From contig CAJXVR010000044.1 of the NCBI GenBank assembly GCA_913061285.1, positions 1 to 32,004 on the forward strand: a stretch of DNA of 32,004 bases. Reading direction: 5' to 3'. This DNA comes from an uncultured Verrucomicrobiota bacterium (lineage in GTDB: Bacteria; Verrucomicrobiota; Verrucomicrobiia; Limisphaerales; AAA164-E04). Of the stretch, positions 9,501 to 17,846 are shown piece by piece (positions within the stretch are counted from its first letter, which is position 1; each line of letters opens with the position of its first letter). A program made the position numbers and the translations under genes. A model generated the notes under the pieces. That model saw only the letters and a program-made list of their open reading frames with translations. It searched no databases and was not told the origin of the DNA.

Positions 9501-12366
9501 CCTGCTTATCGCCAAACGCTAGGAGTTTTTGGAGCTCAGTAATCGCATCCATCGAGCGCTCTGTCGAAGCAAGCATTTGGGCATATTCCCAGCGACGTTT
9601 ATAGTCGAAGTCATCCAGGGCAACGGCTTGTTCTTTGTAGTCGATAGCCTCGTTGATGAAGTTCTCCCGTTGAAGAATGCTCGCCAAACGATCATAGGCT
9701 TTTGGGTTCTCCGTTTCTTCTGTGATCATTTGTTCCCAGGTAGATCGAGCTTTGGAAAGATCCCCCATCTGGGCGTAGATGGTTCCTAGTTTTTCGTATT
9801 CATAGGCCGAAGGTTTTCCTCGCTGAGCGATGAGTTGCTCGTAGTAGTTGAGTACCTTTTGAAAGTCTTGAATATCGTAGGCTGCCCGGATAAGAGCCTG
9901 GAGGGCAGGGGTTTTATCATCGACGGACTGGAGTCCTTCCTCAAGGGTCGTGAGGGATTTAATTGGATTGCCAGATTCCTGATGGATTCGGGCGAGTTCC
10001 TTATAGGCGCTGAGTTTCTTTGGAGTGTTGCGAATGCGTCGACTGAATTCGTCGATAAGGTTTTCTAGTGAGTTTTCGTATTGATGAATCAGCGCCAGAC
10101 TTCCAACGGCGCTGAGTCGAGTGGCATCTTCCTTCGCGGTGTCGAGCATTTTTTGGAATGAAGCCATCGCTTCTCCATAGCGCTTCTCTTGCATGAGCGC
10201 AGTTCCGTATTGGCGGTGGTAGTCAGGTTCATTTGGTTCAAGGCGGAGGGCGTAGCGGTACTGTTGCAAGGCGTCGTCATTTCTTTGAAACAGTCCGTAG
10301 ACTTGTGCGAGATCGAGTCGGGCTTCGGCATCGCCAGGCACCATTTCAATGATTCTTTCGGCTGTGGCGATCGATTCATCTCGAAGATCGAGGGATAGAT
10401 AGATCTCCAGAAGCTCTTGTTGGTAAACGCGGGCTCGCGTTTTGTCTGAGGCTGCAAGGCTAATCAATTCTTCGATCGCTTCATCGATAAGCCGGTTCGA
10501 TTTATAGGATCGAATGAGAGCCCTTCGGAAGTCCGTGTTGTTAGGGCTGAGTTGGGATCGTTTTTCTAACAGAGACAGAGCCGATTCGCGTCTCCCTGCT
10601 CGATCATAGAGTTTTGCCAGACGGCTAATCACTTCAATGGACTCTGGGTTTTCGGCAAGCTCGGTCTCCCATTCTTTCTGTTTTGCGTCGAGAATCTCGA
10701 GCTTGGCGTAGGCGTCGAGGCGACCGGTTTCCCCTCGATCCTGAAAGTAGACGTTTTCAGATTGCTGAGTAAGGACGGTGAAGGATTCGACGGCTTCTGA
10801 GAAGTTCTCCTGTCGCATTAGATTTCGGGCAAGTTGAAGATGGAAGTCGAGATTCTCAGGGTCCTTTTCAATACCGGATCTCCAGTGTTTCTCGGCCTTG
10901 GCGAGTTCCTGATGGGCATCGAGAATCGAGGCGACTTCGGCAAAATCGTTCTGGGTGGACTCATCCCCCTTGAGGACTGACTCCCATGTAGTGATGGCAG
11001 TTGCGTTCTCGCCTTTTTCGTAGAGATGTTCAGCCAGCCTGAACGTCCATTCCTTATTTGGTGTTTTAGCAACGGCTTTTTGGTAGTAGGTAATAGCGTC
11101 ATCGGGGAAGTCATAGATTTCGTACCAACTTGCGAGTTCGGCGAGGGTAGCGGCAGTGGGATCATCATCAATCAGGCGACCCCAAGTTTGTTTCGCTAGC
11201 TCGATGTTGCCAGAGCGCCAATGGGTCTCGCCAAGGCGTCGGAGATAGTCTGAATCAGCGGGGAATAGCTCGATCAGTTTCTCATACGTTTGACTAACAT
11301 CTTCCGTTCGATCGAGGCGCTGATAGAGTCCGATCAGTTTCTCGAACGTGATCGCATGCCGAGGGTTTCGATCGAGTATGTTCCGGTATTCGGTCTCCGC
11401 ATCGTTCAGTTGGTTCATGCGGAGATAGGTTTCGGCGAGAAGATCGCGAAATTCGATATCGGTTGGGTTCTGGTCGAGGCGTGCTTTGACGTAGTTGACC
11501 AAGCCGGCGAGATCTCCCATGTCTTCATACACTTGAACAAGCCGAAGTTTAAGATCTTCAAAGAGCCAGTTGCCGGGTGAGACCAGTTCCAGTGCGGCTT
11601 CGTAGGTCGCGATTGCCTCGGGATAGTTTTCGGCCTGCAATTGACAGTTGCCAACTGATCTTAGAGCGCGACACTTTCGGTACGGATCACGGTCTGATAG
11701 AGAGGCAATGTGTCGATAAACTTCTATTGCTTCATCCCAGAGTCGGTTCTCTTGATAGATATCCCCGAGTTCAAGTTGAGCAAAGAGATCGTTTGGTGAT
11801 TGGGCCGTCACTTGCTGCCAGACCTCGATTGCTTTCTCTGTGTTTCCTTCCCGGAGAAAGAGGTTGCCCAACATTCGGGATACTTGAGTGCGAGCTTCGA
11901 GCTCGGTGAGGCTCGTGAGGGCTTCTGTGAGCAGCGTGATCCCTTTCTCATTTTCACCTTCACGGTAGTAGAGTGTGCCAAGGAGACGGTTGTATTCCGG
12001 TGGGTTTTGATCACCTTGACTGACATTCTCGAGTGTTGCTATCGCGTCCTCAGTACGAAACTGTCGGGCAAATATTTGTCCTATAACGATGCCTGCCGAT
12101 TGCTTGCTCGCTGAATCTTGAAGCCGTGGTTTGAGCTTCTCGATCCAAGCATCGACGCCTTCAAGGTTTAGGTAGCTCTCGAAAACGTGAGCAAAGGCAC
12201 GATCTTGAAAGGGGTTTCGTTCAAGCACTTGCTCGTATCGTTGACGGATCCTAGCGTCCCGGGAGTCGAGAGATTCTGGTGAGTCGGCTGCGATTGCCTG
12301 GAGGGTTCCCCAGAAGGCGGCGAACGCTAGCCCGGCGGAAAGGAGGTGCCTGGATGTGGCTTTCAT
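3541..12366 (-). CDS. Giant exported TPR-repeat protein (2941 aa)
   Basis: One unbroken 2941-codon frame. Residues 1-27 look like a Sec signal peptide: basic start, hydrophobic LLSAGLAFAAFWGTL, possible cleavage after QAIA or QAIAA. From about residue 35 to about 2600 the protein is a succession of TPR-type helical pairs, recognisable by repeated patterns such as A..LY...G...EAI..Y...L...P. Two non-repeat insertions interrupt it: a basic then Tyr/Gly/Pro/Met-rich stretch at about 960-1022, and an Arg/Pro/Asn-rich stretch at about 1213-1260. The last roughly 180 residues (from about 2760) change character to a beta-rich domain with FIKLWVNDKNIHTY and GENQLLIKVGN, resembling the sandwich modules at the ends of many PVC extracellular proteins. 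I infer a periplasmic or surface scaffold. It is 78 bp downstream of the VWA/GATase gene. Its ATG follows an A/C-rich leader without a Shine-Dalgarno sequence. Function unknown. Confidence 0.95.
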   Translation of the reverse strand: MKATSRHLLSAGLAFAAFWGTLQAIAADSPESLDSRDARIRQRYEQVLERNPFQDRAFAHVFESYLNLEGVDAWIEKLKPRLQDSASKQSAGIVIGQIFARQFRTEDAIATLENVSQGDQNPPEYNRLLGTLYYREGENEKGITLLTEALTSLTELEARTQVSRMLGNLFLREGNTEKAIEVWQQVTAQSPNDLFAQLELGDIYQENRLWDEAIEVYRHIASLSDRDPYRKCRALRSVGNCQLQAENYPEAIATYEAALELVSPGNWLFEDLKLRLVQVYEDMGDLAGLVNYVKARLDQNPTDIEFRDLLAETYLRMNQLNDAETEYRNILDRNPRHAITFEKLIGLYQRLDRTEDVSQTYEKLIELFPADSDYLRRLGETHWRSGNIELAKQTWGRLIDDDPTAATLAELASWYEIYDFPDDAITYYQKAVAKTPNKEWTFRLAEHLYEKGENATAITTWESVLKGDESTQNDFAEVASILDAHQELAKAEKHWRSGIEKDPENLDFHLQLARNLMRQENFSEAVESFTVLTQQSENVYFQDRGETGRLDAYAKLEILDAKQKEWETELAENPESIEVISRLAKLYDRAGRRESALSLLEKRSQLSPNNTDFRRALIRSYKSNRLIDEAIEELISLAASDKTRARVYQQELLEIYLSLDLRDESIATAERIIEMVPGDAEARLDLAQVYGLFQRNDDALQQYRYALRLEPNEPDYHRQYGTALMQEKRYGEAMASFQKMLDTAKEDATRLSAVGSLALIHQYENSLENLIDEFSRRIRNTPKKLSAYKELARIHQESGNPIKSLTTLEEGLQSVDDKTPALQALIRAAYDIQDFQKVLNYYEQLIAQRGKPSAYEYEKLGTIYAQMGDLSKARSTWEQMITEETENPKAYDRLASILQRENFINEAIDYKEQAVALDDFDYKRRWEYAQMLASTERSMDAITELQKLLAFGDKQAKENPKPQKEKTVKRRQRGALVNQQFMNPYMFIYGIQRYGQGYYGGSPRGSFAEIRPQVIGFMASLAQNSIGEETLIEQFLEKVQQQPQNTQAKRDLMLVYQSYGRVEDALRTAREVLKLAPNDSELIQQTALYYASNQEHSKAIPLLERLAEEHPKQRSKALQGLIPLYFQTQEDEKAIALTEQMLEENPGNYQTVSMIAAVMQQQGKVEQATKILARARKNATPQYAHYMGMSLAQMYSQQGNQEEAKKLFTEILITDPRKFSGTALRRPRAELYMPALDNSNPSARFGGAAIMNLPPAIIGRVDYQKAEAVRQLRAMTEPGENPIEPLTTLANEFTTAKSAKAKDDAWDAAKLIVAYHLAESEFDEAQAWLETLAESASDRLEWLNLSLYLAEEQDDCAKMVALYQAAEDRFPSYARKLVSAKAAVSLLCENYADASTHIRQMIHQRVPPKELVTMIQPLINAEETELAKTLLEEHLAGVSRNGEALALLAKIYAEEEKHEEAIALAREAWDRSSHGKANQNYRYVSFYPGPTSRPTDTLLRNLHQYHVQAGKSDQLVEEFSNRLKQQPGSVRLHENLALIHQLNNDRDKAIEVYESLIQKRPHLTQAKQTLARYHTEKGDFAKATAIYETLLKTNPNIYQQISWQLRDLYQRSGKGKEIVEMENKLASRATNPNQIQQLANQFERNGEFEKAAELYRKAIKMSPGYPWLNRQLANVYIQQGKHDDAIELYRQWLASPTIRAQGNVDTGTLQHLTGVYASTGRLEELKTIHQGFLEKNAKDPIALGLTAQIALFEKRFDDAIAELAKVANTGRDPNALNGLLEVGELTGRIDAVFNSIKDPALIQTFYDKRRIAKIYLAKGDYAKGTKVFNDWIEEQSRFQGPRFYNIREAINSFSEHGLWDEAEAMLKKYNRSTMQEYDRREFSRIVSDFYVQSNQLGDFVEAVLAKDNYKGSDIDLITAISNGYRNSNQPQMREAFLSRVVNNDSTNSKLVSELVQLHLQSDQKDRTKALELATQLVSQDPSSETHRKLQADTLFSLNRNAEAITMLTEWAQEKESENRYRTLARFQERNQNVRGARESLQRAAELADSSRKQAAKLAIAEFDAKHGSLTPIKEAQKARFEAQPDANSFSRHLTFLRQYGYFSDAYSLILKHKDDGYLDRYRNSTLFEILTDEGDFKTPIELAWNFIRYSERYNRENAFRTAEQIYRNRGKIREFLEAIQTKVEAEETPNIELIHLLAKTYADAGLREGADTLYTKLADLDTYNQTYALARAGWLSKTGRTSEAIEIVNQLPPAPTLREEVQNQIRLIGFLIQNDSPDRAESVITELLSWNADADTRSQIGDLYFQEKAYEKALQHYESTQNKYRRNSYSLAGSLINMGKCYAYLGKADKAIEAFNKAKGRPNSSYLINQLTQWMEAEGLHAVGKRYLEVQFETSLASIPDIQRLAQFALKSDGLEAAIEVFHKHWESGDESTRTNLGNVFASFITTNKLAESLAQTPNNALVEESWAQIISNLLDSPEAAAMIEDAAPILHKIQPTPEIELKLGLAKLNLNRSEEAESHLSRALESIDARTLLKTVETLAKITPTSDQIVPAILKAMENWPDPLTWTPEYLEIFVRHAPEATVTEAIANALERLPFEAHKRYYRFLVAHLRNNAQDAQEDLSALCSEPSLSAVQLKHLASICQTSNQVESAVVFLQRLTGGGYSSNDQWNALVDLTNLHLKAGNFQQAISTVSRLYPVFRHHQGQRAIKAVYQGATKTNLPKIVEGIHSVIASDPHHDRISTFIGIMNEIHEKLEMEPDLTSSEINETFSVHADLYSSFIETWEVSGPFEASSNGASRPAVSIDIPFAPETRPDEVTWTVIGPKESLGYIQFDSIFGLTEHETNNQIAYARTTLVSPDARSITIGLGSDDFIKLWVNDKNIHTYTLPRPAYPDQDLVQIPLKAGENQLLIKVGNLTNAWRFCARITENGDGVKVKAIEKH

Positions 12367-12445
12367 GTTGTTTTGTTGTTTTTGGGATTCGAAGTTAAGA
12401 CATTACTTGAGCGTCATCCGTTGAAGGTGGGTTGAAAGAAAACGA

Positions 12446-15052
12446 TTATCCGTAGCGCTGAGCGCTGTCTTGAAACCATCCGCGTCCTGCGAGATCAAGT
12501 CGACGGAGCGCAACGTCGAGAATGAAAAGGAGGAGCGCCATCATGAGTAGGGACGGCCAAATCGCTTTCCGAACTGTGACGGTTTCATTTTCCGGGACGT
12601 CAAAGAGCGTTTGGTCGTCAGGGTCATAGTGCCCTCCTGTCACGGTCGCAAGTTCTTGGAGAAAGTTGGTGTTGGATCCTAAGTGACGATACTCTGGTTT
12701 GTAGGAAACGGTCAGTCCTCGAGTGATATCGGCAAAGACATCGGGTTCGCCGTTGTCCCCTGGAGTGGATTGGCGGATCTTAAAAAGATAGCTTCCCGTC
12801 TGATCAAGACTGAAATCGGTGGCGTAGCGGCCGGGGCCGACTTGTCGGATGGATTTCTTCTCAATGGAAAGATCGGGGCGGATCAGTTGGAGTTCGGTGG
12901 TGAGACCATTGAGATATTGACCTGAGCTGTCGGCGCTGTCGAGGATGAGGGATCCCGTGTTGCTGTAGGAGTCGATTGTGGATTCCGTGCCACGGTTGAG
13001 GCTGGACCGCATCACGTCTCGGATAAGCTGAGCCCAGAATTGACCGTAGCCGGGCCAGGAAACCCAATCTGCGGCCCAGCGACTCTTGGCATCGGAGGTA
13101 AAGGCAGCACAACGGCCAAGACCCACTTGCCAGCTTGCGAGTAGGGGGTCGCCCCGTTCCGTAACCATAGATACTTCGGCAGTGGCCTTAGGGGTTGTTA
13201 CCACATAGCCGAAGAGGAAGGGGGCCAGTTCCCAATCGATCGATCGGATGGTCTGATGGTCCTTGAATATCTGGGGAAGAAAGGGTTCTTCAACCAGGGA
13301 CGATTTTGACGCGTTCATCGTCTCTTTCGTAAAGATCTGGGGAATGTCGTAGGCATCAGACGTGAAGTAGTAGCGGCCTTTTCCCCAACGAGCGATGTCC
13401 TGAAGGAGATCGCCATCAGCTCCTTCTCCGACGGCTACGGTAGAAATGGTAATCATCTCACTCGCCATCCGGTCGCTGATGCCGGCGAAATCACCTGGTT
13501 GAGAATGGCCGTCGGTTAGCAGAATCACGTGTTTGAAGGTTGCTGGAACCCCAAAGAGGCTTTCTTGGCCCATGACGAGGGCTGGATGGATGCTGGTTCC
13601 GCCCCCGGCTTGAATCTGTGAGATCGTTTGAACGATGCCCATCTGATTGCCGGCACTCTGGAGGTCGACGACATTGTAAGGATCTCCATCGAAGGCGATC
13701 ACGCTGACGTAGTCGCGATCGTTGAGTAGCTCAACGGTGGCGATGGCCGCTTCTTTAGCAAGTTCCATCTTGTCACCGCTCATGCTTCCTGATTTGTCAA
13801 TAATCAGCATCATGGCGAGACTGGGGGTGTCCTTCTTTTTCTCGGATCGCATCCGAAGCGGGAGAATATCTTCGATGGCGGTTCGGTAATAGCCGCCGAG
13901 ACCAAAGGACTCTTCGCCGCCGATCATCACAAAGCCGCCTCCCAGATCTTCAACGTAGGAGCGAAGTAGATTCATCTGAGTGACCGAGAGTTCCGTGGCG
14001 GGGACATCAGAAAAGAGGATCGCGTCATATTGCGCCATTTCATCAAGGGTGCCCGGCATTCCCCGCCCCTCGCGAATCTCGACCCGGATACTCTCTGCTT
14101 CTAAGGCTCGGGCGAGGTAGCGGGCATCGCGTTCATTGCCCTCGAGCAAGAGCACCTTCGGTTCGCCTGCTACGGAAACGATTCCCGAGGCAAGGTTGTT
14201 GTCCGCATAAAAATCATCAATCGCCGTAACGCGAAGTTCGTAGCGTGTGAGCCCCTCAGTGGCCTGCGTCTCCGTAAATGTGATGGCGTTGCTTCCTGGT
14301 TTTATGGTGAGGTCCTGGGCTGCGATTTTGAATCCATCACGGTAAAGGGTGAATGTTGAATCGGTGGATATAGAAGAATGGGCAAGGGCTGTGACGGCGA
14401 AGGACTGGCCTTTCTTTACCTCAGTTGGAACGAGAAGATCTTCTAGTAAGACTTCATCCCTCTCTTCCGCGCTGAATGTCTTGGTGTAGATTTTAATTCC
14501 CTGCCGGCTCAGACGCTTGGCGGTGTCGATGGCGTCGCCCTGGGTTTGGTTGCCATCTGTGAGTAGGAGAATTCGCTTCAATGAATTAAACGGCAGTGTT
14601 TGTGCGGCATGTTGGAGGGATAGTGCGATATTTGAATCTGAGGTCGGATTGTCAGTGGATAAATGCCATTCGGTGGAGTCATTTGATTGTCGATGAGTTG
14701 GTGAAGAGACCAGTTCACTCTTCGATGCGAAAAGACCGAGAGCGAGTTCGCTGTTGTCTGGTTGGATTGCTTGTAGCTGTTTGAATTGATTGGTGATTTG
14801 AGTGAGCGCAGATTCTGGGACACTTTCCGAAAGATCTCCAAGGACCCAGAGTGCAACCGATCGAGATTGAGAGGTCCAGAGAGCTCCTGCCAAGGACAAG
14901 ACGAGTAGTATAAGAATGAGACAGCGAATGGTGAGAGAGAGAATGCGTTGGCCCCAAGAGCTGTCGGTTAAGCTTACCCGCAAGGCAGCCACTGCTAGGG
15001 GGATCAATAGCAGTAGCCAAAGAAATGCAGGATTTTCAAATTCCAAAGGCAT
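12446..15052 (-). CDS. Membrane protein with VWA, GATase-like and second VWA domains
   Basis: An 868-residue membrane protein. Two membrane segments at about residues 9-26 and 38-58 start it, in BatA-like fashion, and another lies near the C-terminus (about 838-856). A first VWA-like region begins D73-L-S-E-S77 and contains LLLTDGN near 163-169. A class I glutamine-amidotransferase-like fold follows (about 297-400: PKVLLLEGNERDARYLARAL, then GGGFVMIGGEESFG). It has no cysteine at the expected nucleophile position, so it is probably not an amidotransferase. A second VWA domain has D419-K-S-G-S423, GGGTS near 486 and LLTDG near 511-515, a full metal-site set. I chose the ATG at 15052 because it overlaps the upstream stop as TGATG; a GTG one codon earlier (15055) is the alternative. 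It works presumably with the MoxR/DUF58/VWA genes immediately upstream. Confidence 0.92.
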   Translation of the reverse strand: MPLEFENPAFLWLLLLIPLAVAALRVSLTDSSWGQRILSLTIRCLILILLVLSLAGALWTSQSRSVALWVLGDLSESVPESALTQITNQFKQLQAIQPDNSELALGLFASKSELVSSPTHRQSNDSTEWHLSTDNPTSDSNIALSLQHAAQTLPFNSLKRILLLTDGNQTQGDAIDTAKRLSRQGIKIYTKTFSAEERDEVLLEDLLVPTEVKKGQSFAVTALAHSSISTDSTFTLYRDGFKIAAQDLTIKPGSNAITFTETQATEGLTRYELRVTAIDDFYADNNLASGIVSVAGEPKVLLLEGNERDARYLARALEAESIRVEIREGRGMPGTLDEMAQYDAILFSDVPATELSVTQMNLLRSYVEDLGGGFVMIGGEESFGLGGYYRTAIEDILPLRMRSEKKKDTPSLAMMLIIDKSGSMSGDKMELAKEAAIATVELLNDRDYVSVIAFDGDPYNVVDLQSAGNQMGIVQTISQIQAGGGTSIHPALVMGQESLFGVPATFKHVILLTDGHSQPGDFAGISDRMASEMITISTVAVGEGADGDLLQDIARWGKGRYYFTSDAYDIPQIFTKETMNASKSSLVEEPFLPQIFKDHQTIRSIDWELAPFLFGYVVTTPKATAEVSMVTERGDPLLASWQVGLGRCAAFTSDAKSRWAADWVSWPGYGQFWAQLIRDVMRSSLNRGTESTIDSYSNTGSLILDSADSSGQYLNGLTTELQLIRPDLSIEKKSIRQVGPGRYATDFSLDQTGSYLFKIRQSTPGDNGEPDVFADITRGLTVSYKPEYRHLGSNTNFLQELATVTGGHYDPDDQTLFDVPENETVTVRKAIWPSLLMMALLLFILDVALRRLDLAGRGWFQDSAQRYG

Positions 15053-16914
15053 CACTCAATGAGTCGACGGTGATAAAGAAACCATTCGGAGATCGAAAGG
15101 AGGGCTGCAACCAAGGCCACGAAGAACCAGGGCTCGTAGCCGAGGCGAAAACCGCTGCTGATCTCGTGGAGCTCTGACGTTGATTCTATGGGGATGGTTG
15201 GGCTGCCGCTGATCTGAGTTTCGCTGGGCGACTCCAAATTGACGGCAAATAGAGGCTCTACCGAGTCTTCGCCTTTTGCCAGCCAGTAGAGGCCGACTTG
15301 GTCAGCCTGGACGAGTGATTCAGGTTTGTTGAGGAACTGAACGACTCCATCGGGCCCCCTGACCTTGTCGACTGCGGTTCTTGGCTTATTCCCTTTCGCG
15401 AAAGTCACAAGTTCATCGCGCGAAAAACCCTTCCCAATTTGAGGATTCATCCATGCATCGGCGTGTCCGCTTCCTTGCAGGTGGCGCACGGCGTTGGCGA
15501 CCATGATGGGAAAGGCGACCCGGAGGGGAAGATCGGTGGCCAGCGGATCGAAGGCGACGATCATGACCTTTCGGTCGGTCTTCTCTTGGAGCGCAATGAG
15601 GGGGGATTCGAATGAATGGACGAGCACTTCGAAATCATTCGGTAATGAGAGCTGTTGTGCTGATGTTATTGAGATATTCTGTAGCCCGAGATGGCGGTTG
15701 ATGGGATGCTCTCGAATCCAATCCGTGATCAAGGGGGATTCAAGATCTCCTGTTCGGGTGATGCCGAGATCGCCTGGCCACTGATTGATGAAGATGGAGT
15801 TTCCTGCTGGTGTCGACTTGGGTGGGGAGCTCGTATAGATCGTGACGTCGAAATCTTCGCTGGGCTTGACGGCGCTCGGTCCGACGACCTCGAGCTCAAC
15901 ATTCCGATCAGTAAGCAAGGCACTTTCAAGGAAGAGATTACCCGTGATGACGAGCTGAACCTTGATGGGGTCGGGAGGTGCCAGAAGAGCGAAAGCACGG
16001 TTATCGATAGAGAATGAATCGGGGTGGTCGATAAAGACCTCGACGGTGCCGCCATCTGCCGAGTATTGGCGAATCAAGCGTGTGATCTTTTCGTGTGGCG
16101 GTATGGTCAGTTCATACGCGTCTGTGAGAGCCCCATTGATTCGGAGTTCGAGAGGGGCGGTGACTGCCTGATCTGATCCATTCGTGACCTCTAAATGGAG
16201 CTGGAAATCTCGGGGTGAATCTGGGAGCGGTCGGACTTGGAATGCTGTGATGCCCACGTTGTGACTCGATTCTCCAACGTTGAGATAAGCGAATTCAAAG
16301 GACTCTTTGGGCTCATACTTGACTGCTTCAAATGCGCCGTCGGTCACGATGTAGACATGGGTGTCTTGTTCGCTTGGATCCAGATGATCGAGGAGGTGGA
16401 GAGCCGATTCGAAATTCGTTCCGGTATGGATCGGACGCAAGGACTCAAGAGCCGATTCGAGATCTCGTTTGCTATTGGTGAACGGACGTATGATATCAGC
16501 TTCCTGATTCACGGAAACGAGCATCAGAGTGTCTCCCTGCGCCATCCCCTTAACCACGTCAGAGGCATGTTGCTTGGCCGCTTCGAATCGAGTGCCAGCC
16601 TCTTCTTGCACTAACATGCTCGCTGACGTGTCCAGGAGAAGGACGATTCGCCGAGCTCCGGTAAGGCCCTCTGAAAGTATGGGACGAGCCAGGGCCAAGG
16701 TTAGAAGGAGAATGAAGAGCAGCTGAAGGAGGAGCGATAGAAGTTTCTTAAGCCGGGTTAGGGAGGTGACGGTTTGTTCGTCCCTAAGAATCTTATCCCA
16801 AAAAAGGAGCGTGGGGACTTGGACGCGGCGGCGACGTTGTTTGAGTAGATACAGTGCGATGACTGGGATGAACAATCCCAGAAACGCGAGCATGATTGGG
16901 GAGGCTAGACCCAT
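15052..16914 (-). CDS. BatA-like VWA membrane protein (first cassette)
   Basis: A 620-residue protein. Membrane segment 1 (about residues 5-24) ends in the basic KQRRRRVQVPTLLFW typical of BatA-like N-terminal domains; segment 2 is at about 57-76, followed by ARPIL. The VWA domain starts D95-T-S97-A-S99 and contains HTGTNFESAL and VTDG, so the metal-ion-dependent adhesion site looks complete. A long beta-rich middle section and a C-terminal membrane segment (WFFVALVAALLSISEWFLY, about 594-612) follow, so the bulk of the protein sits between membrane anchors. It starts three bases after the DUF58 stop and its own stop overlaps the next start, so the four genes are almost certainly co-translated. 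Family knowledge links such proteins to MoxR ATPases; the specific role is unknown. Confidence 0.93.
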   Translation of the reverse strand: MGLASPIMLAFLGLFIPVIALYLLKQRRRRVQVPTLLFWDKILRDEQTVTSLTRLKKLLSLLLQLLFILLLTLALARPILSEGLTGARRIVLLLDTSASMLVQEEAGTRFEAAKQHASDVVKGMAQGDTLMLVSVNQEADIIRPFTNSKRDLESALESLRPIHTGTNFESALHLLDHLDPSEQDTHVYIVTDGAFEAVKYEPKESFEFAYLNVGESSHNVGITAFQVRPLPDSPRDFQLHLEVTNGSDQAVTAPLELRINGALTDAYELTIPPHEKITRLIRQYSADGGTVEVFIDHPDSFSIDNRAFALLAPPDPIKVQLVITGNLFLESALLTDRNVELEVVGPSAVKPSEDFDVTIYTSSPPKSTPAGNSIFINQWPGDLGITRTGDLESPLITDWIREHPINRHLGLQNISITSAQQLSLPNDFEVLVHSFESPLIALQEKTDRKVMIVAFDPLATDLPLRVAFPIMVANAVRHLQGSGHADAWMNPQIGKGFSRDELVTFAKGNKPRTAVDKVRGPDGVVQFLNKPESLVQADQVGLYWLAKGEDSVEPLFAVNLESPSETQISGSPTIPIESTSELHEISSGFRLGYEPWFFVALVAALLSISEWFLYHRRLIE

Positions 16915-16917
16915 AAA

Positions 16918-17841
16918 CTACTGAAGAAATTTCTCCCGTCGCAGCATCTGAATCACCACATCTTGGAAGGCTTGATCGGTTCGGCAACGAACGTACCCGA
17001 TTGCCTTCGAGCGACAAAATTGCTCTACCGAAGAGCAATAGCCTTGAAAGGTCTCACGGTATTTTCTGAGCATTCCTTCTGTGACAGTGATGTCTCGGAA
17101 TCGGTCGTTCTCGCAATCCAAGAGACGAAGGTCTCCCAAGAGGGCTGGTTCTGCTTCCTGGGGTGAGACGCAGTGGACAACAAAGGTATCGAATTTCTGG
17201 TACCGGAGGGTGTTGAGCGCGGTTATGGCGCCGTTAGTGTCGTAGAGATCGGAAAGTAAGACGGCTAGGCCTCGCTTCACCTTGCTCCCGCTAAAGGTTT
17301 TCATACAGGCATTGAGATTTGTTTCTCCTTCGGGCTTTAAACCTTCAAGGAAATTCAGAAGTCGAAACACTTTGCCTTTACTCCGCACCTGTAGCATTCC
17401 AGCGGCGGTCTGGGGCAAAGAATCCTTGAAGGGAATGACATAGACTCGATCGAGCCCCGCCAAACCAAGATATCCAATGGCCGCGGCCATCCTTCGAAGA
17501 AAATGAAACTTGTATGGCATACCGAAATCGCTGGAACCAGAGCAGTCCAGGAGAAGATAGATATGAAGGTCTTCTTCTTCTTCGAAGAGTTTAAGAAAGA
17601 GCTGCTCGGTTCGAAAGAACACATTCCAATCGATAAACCGAAAGTCGTCACCGGGAGCATAGGGGCGGTGATCAGCGAACTCGACACTCACACCTTTCTG
17701 TCGGCTGCGCCTCTCGGCTTTCAACTGGCCTGAGAGGATTTTCCTGGCGATAATATGGAGATACTCGAGCGTTTCGAGGAAGTTGTCCCCAAACAAGGGT
17801 GCGTCTCGATCGTCGAGTTGCTGTGTTTCAGGGATGGTCAC
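16918..17841 (-). CDS. DUF58 domain protein (first cassette)
   Basis: A 307-residue DUF58 protein. The signature KGVSVEFADHRPYAPGDDF, then RFIDWNVFFRTEQLFLKLFEEEED, lies at about residues 49-91. The VWA-like part starts D99-C-S101-G-S103, with GETNL near 172-176 and LLSDLYD near 195-201. No signal peptide or membrane segment is visible, so it should be cytoplasmic. The start is GTG, five bases after the MoxR stop; no ATG is available nearby, and the conserved block confirms that the frame is needed from early on. Sequence identity to the second DUF58 protein (1343-2251) appears confined to the motifs, which indicates old paralogues. Presumed partner of the MoxR protein encoded just upstream. 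Confidence 0.93.
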   Translation of the reverse strand: MTIPETQQLDDRDAPLFGDNFLETLEYLHIIARKILSGQLKAERRSRQKGVSVEFADHRPYAPGDDFRFIDWNVFFRTEQLFLKLFEEEEDLHIYLLLDCSGSSDFGMPYKFHFLRRMAAAIGYLGLAGLDRVYVIPFKDSLPQTAAGMLQVRSKGKVFRLLNFLEGLKPEGETNLNACMKTFSGSKVKRGLAVLLSDLYDTNGAITALNTLRYQKFDTFVVHCVSPQEAEPALLGDLRLLDCENDRFRDITVTEGMLRKYRETFQGYCSSVEQFCRSKAIGYVRCRTDQAFQDVVIQMLRREKFLQ

Positions 17842-17846
17842 AGCGG

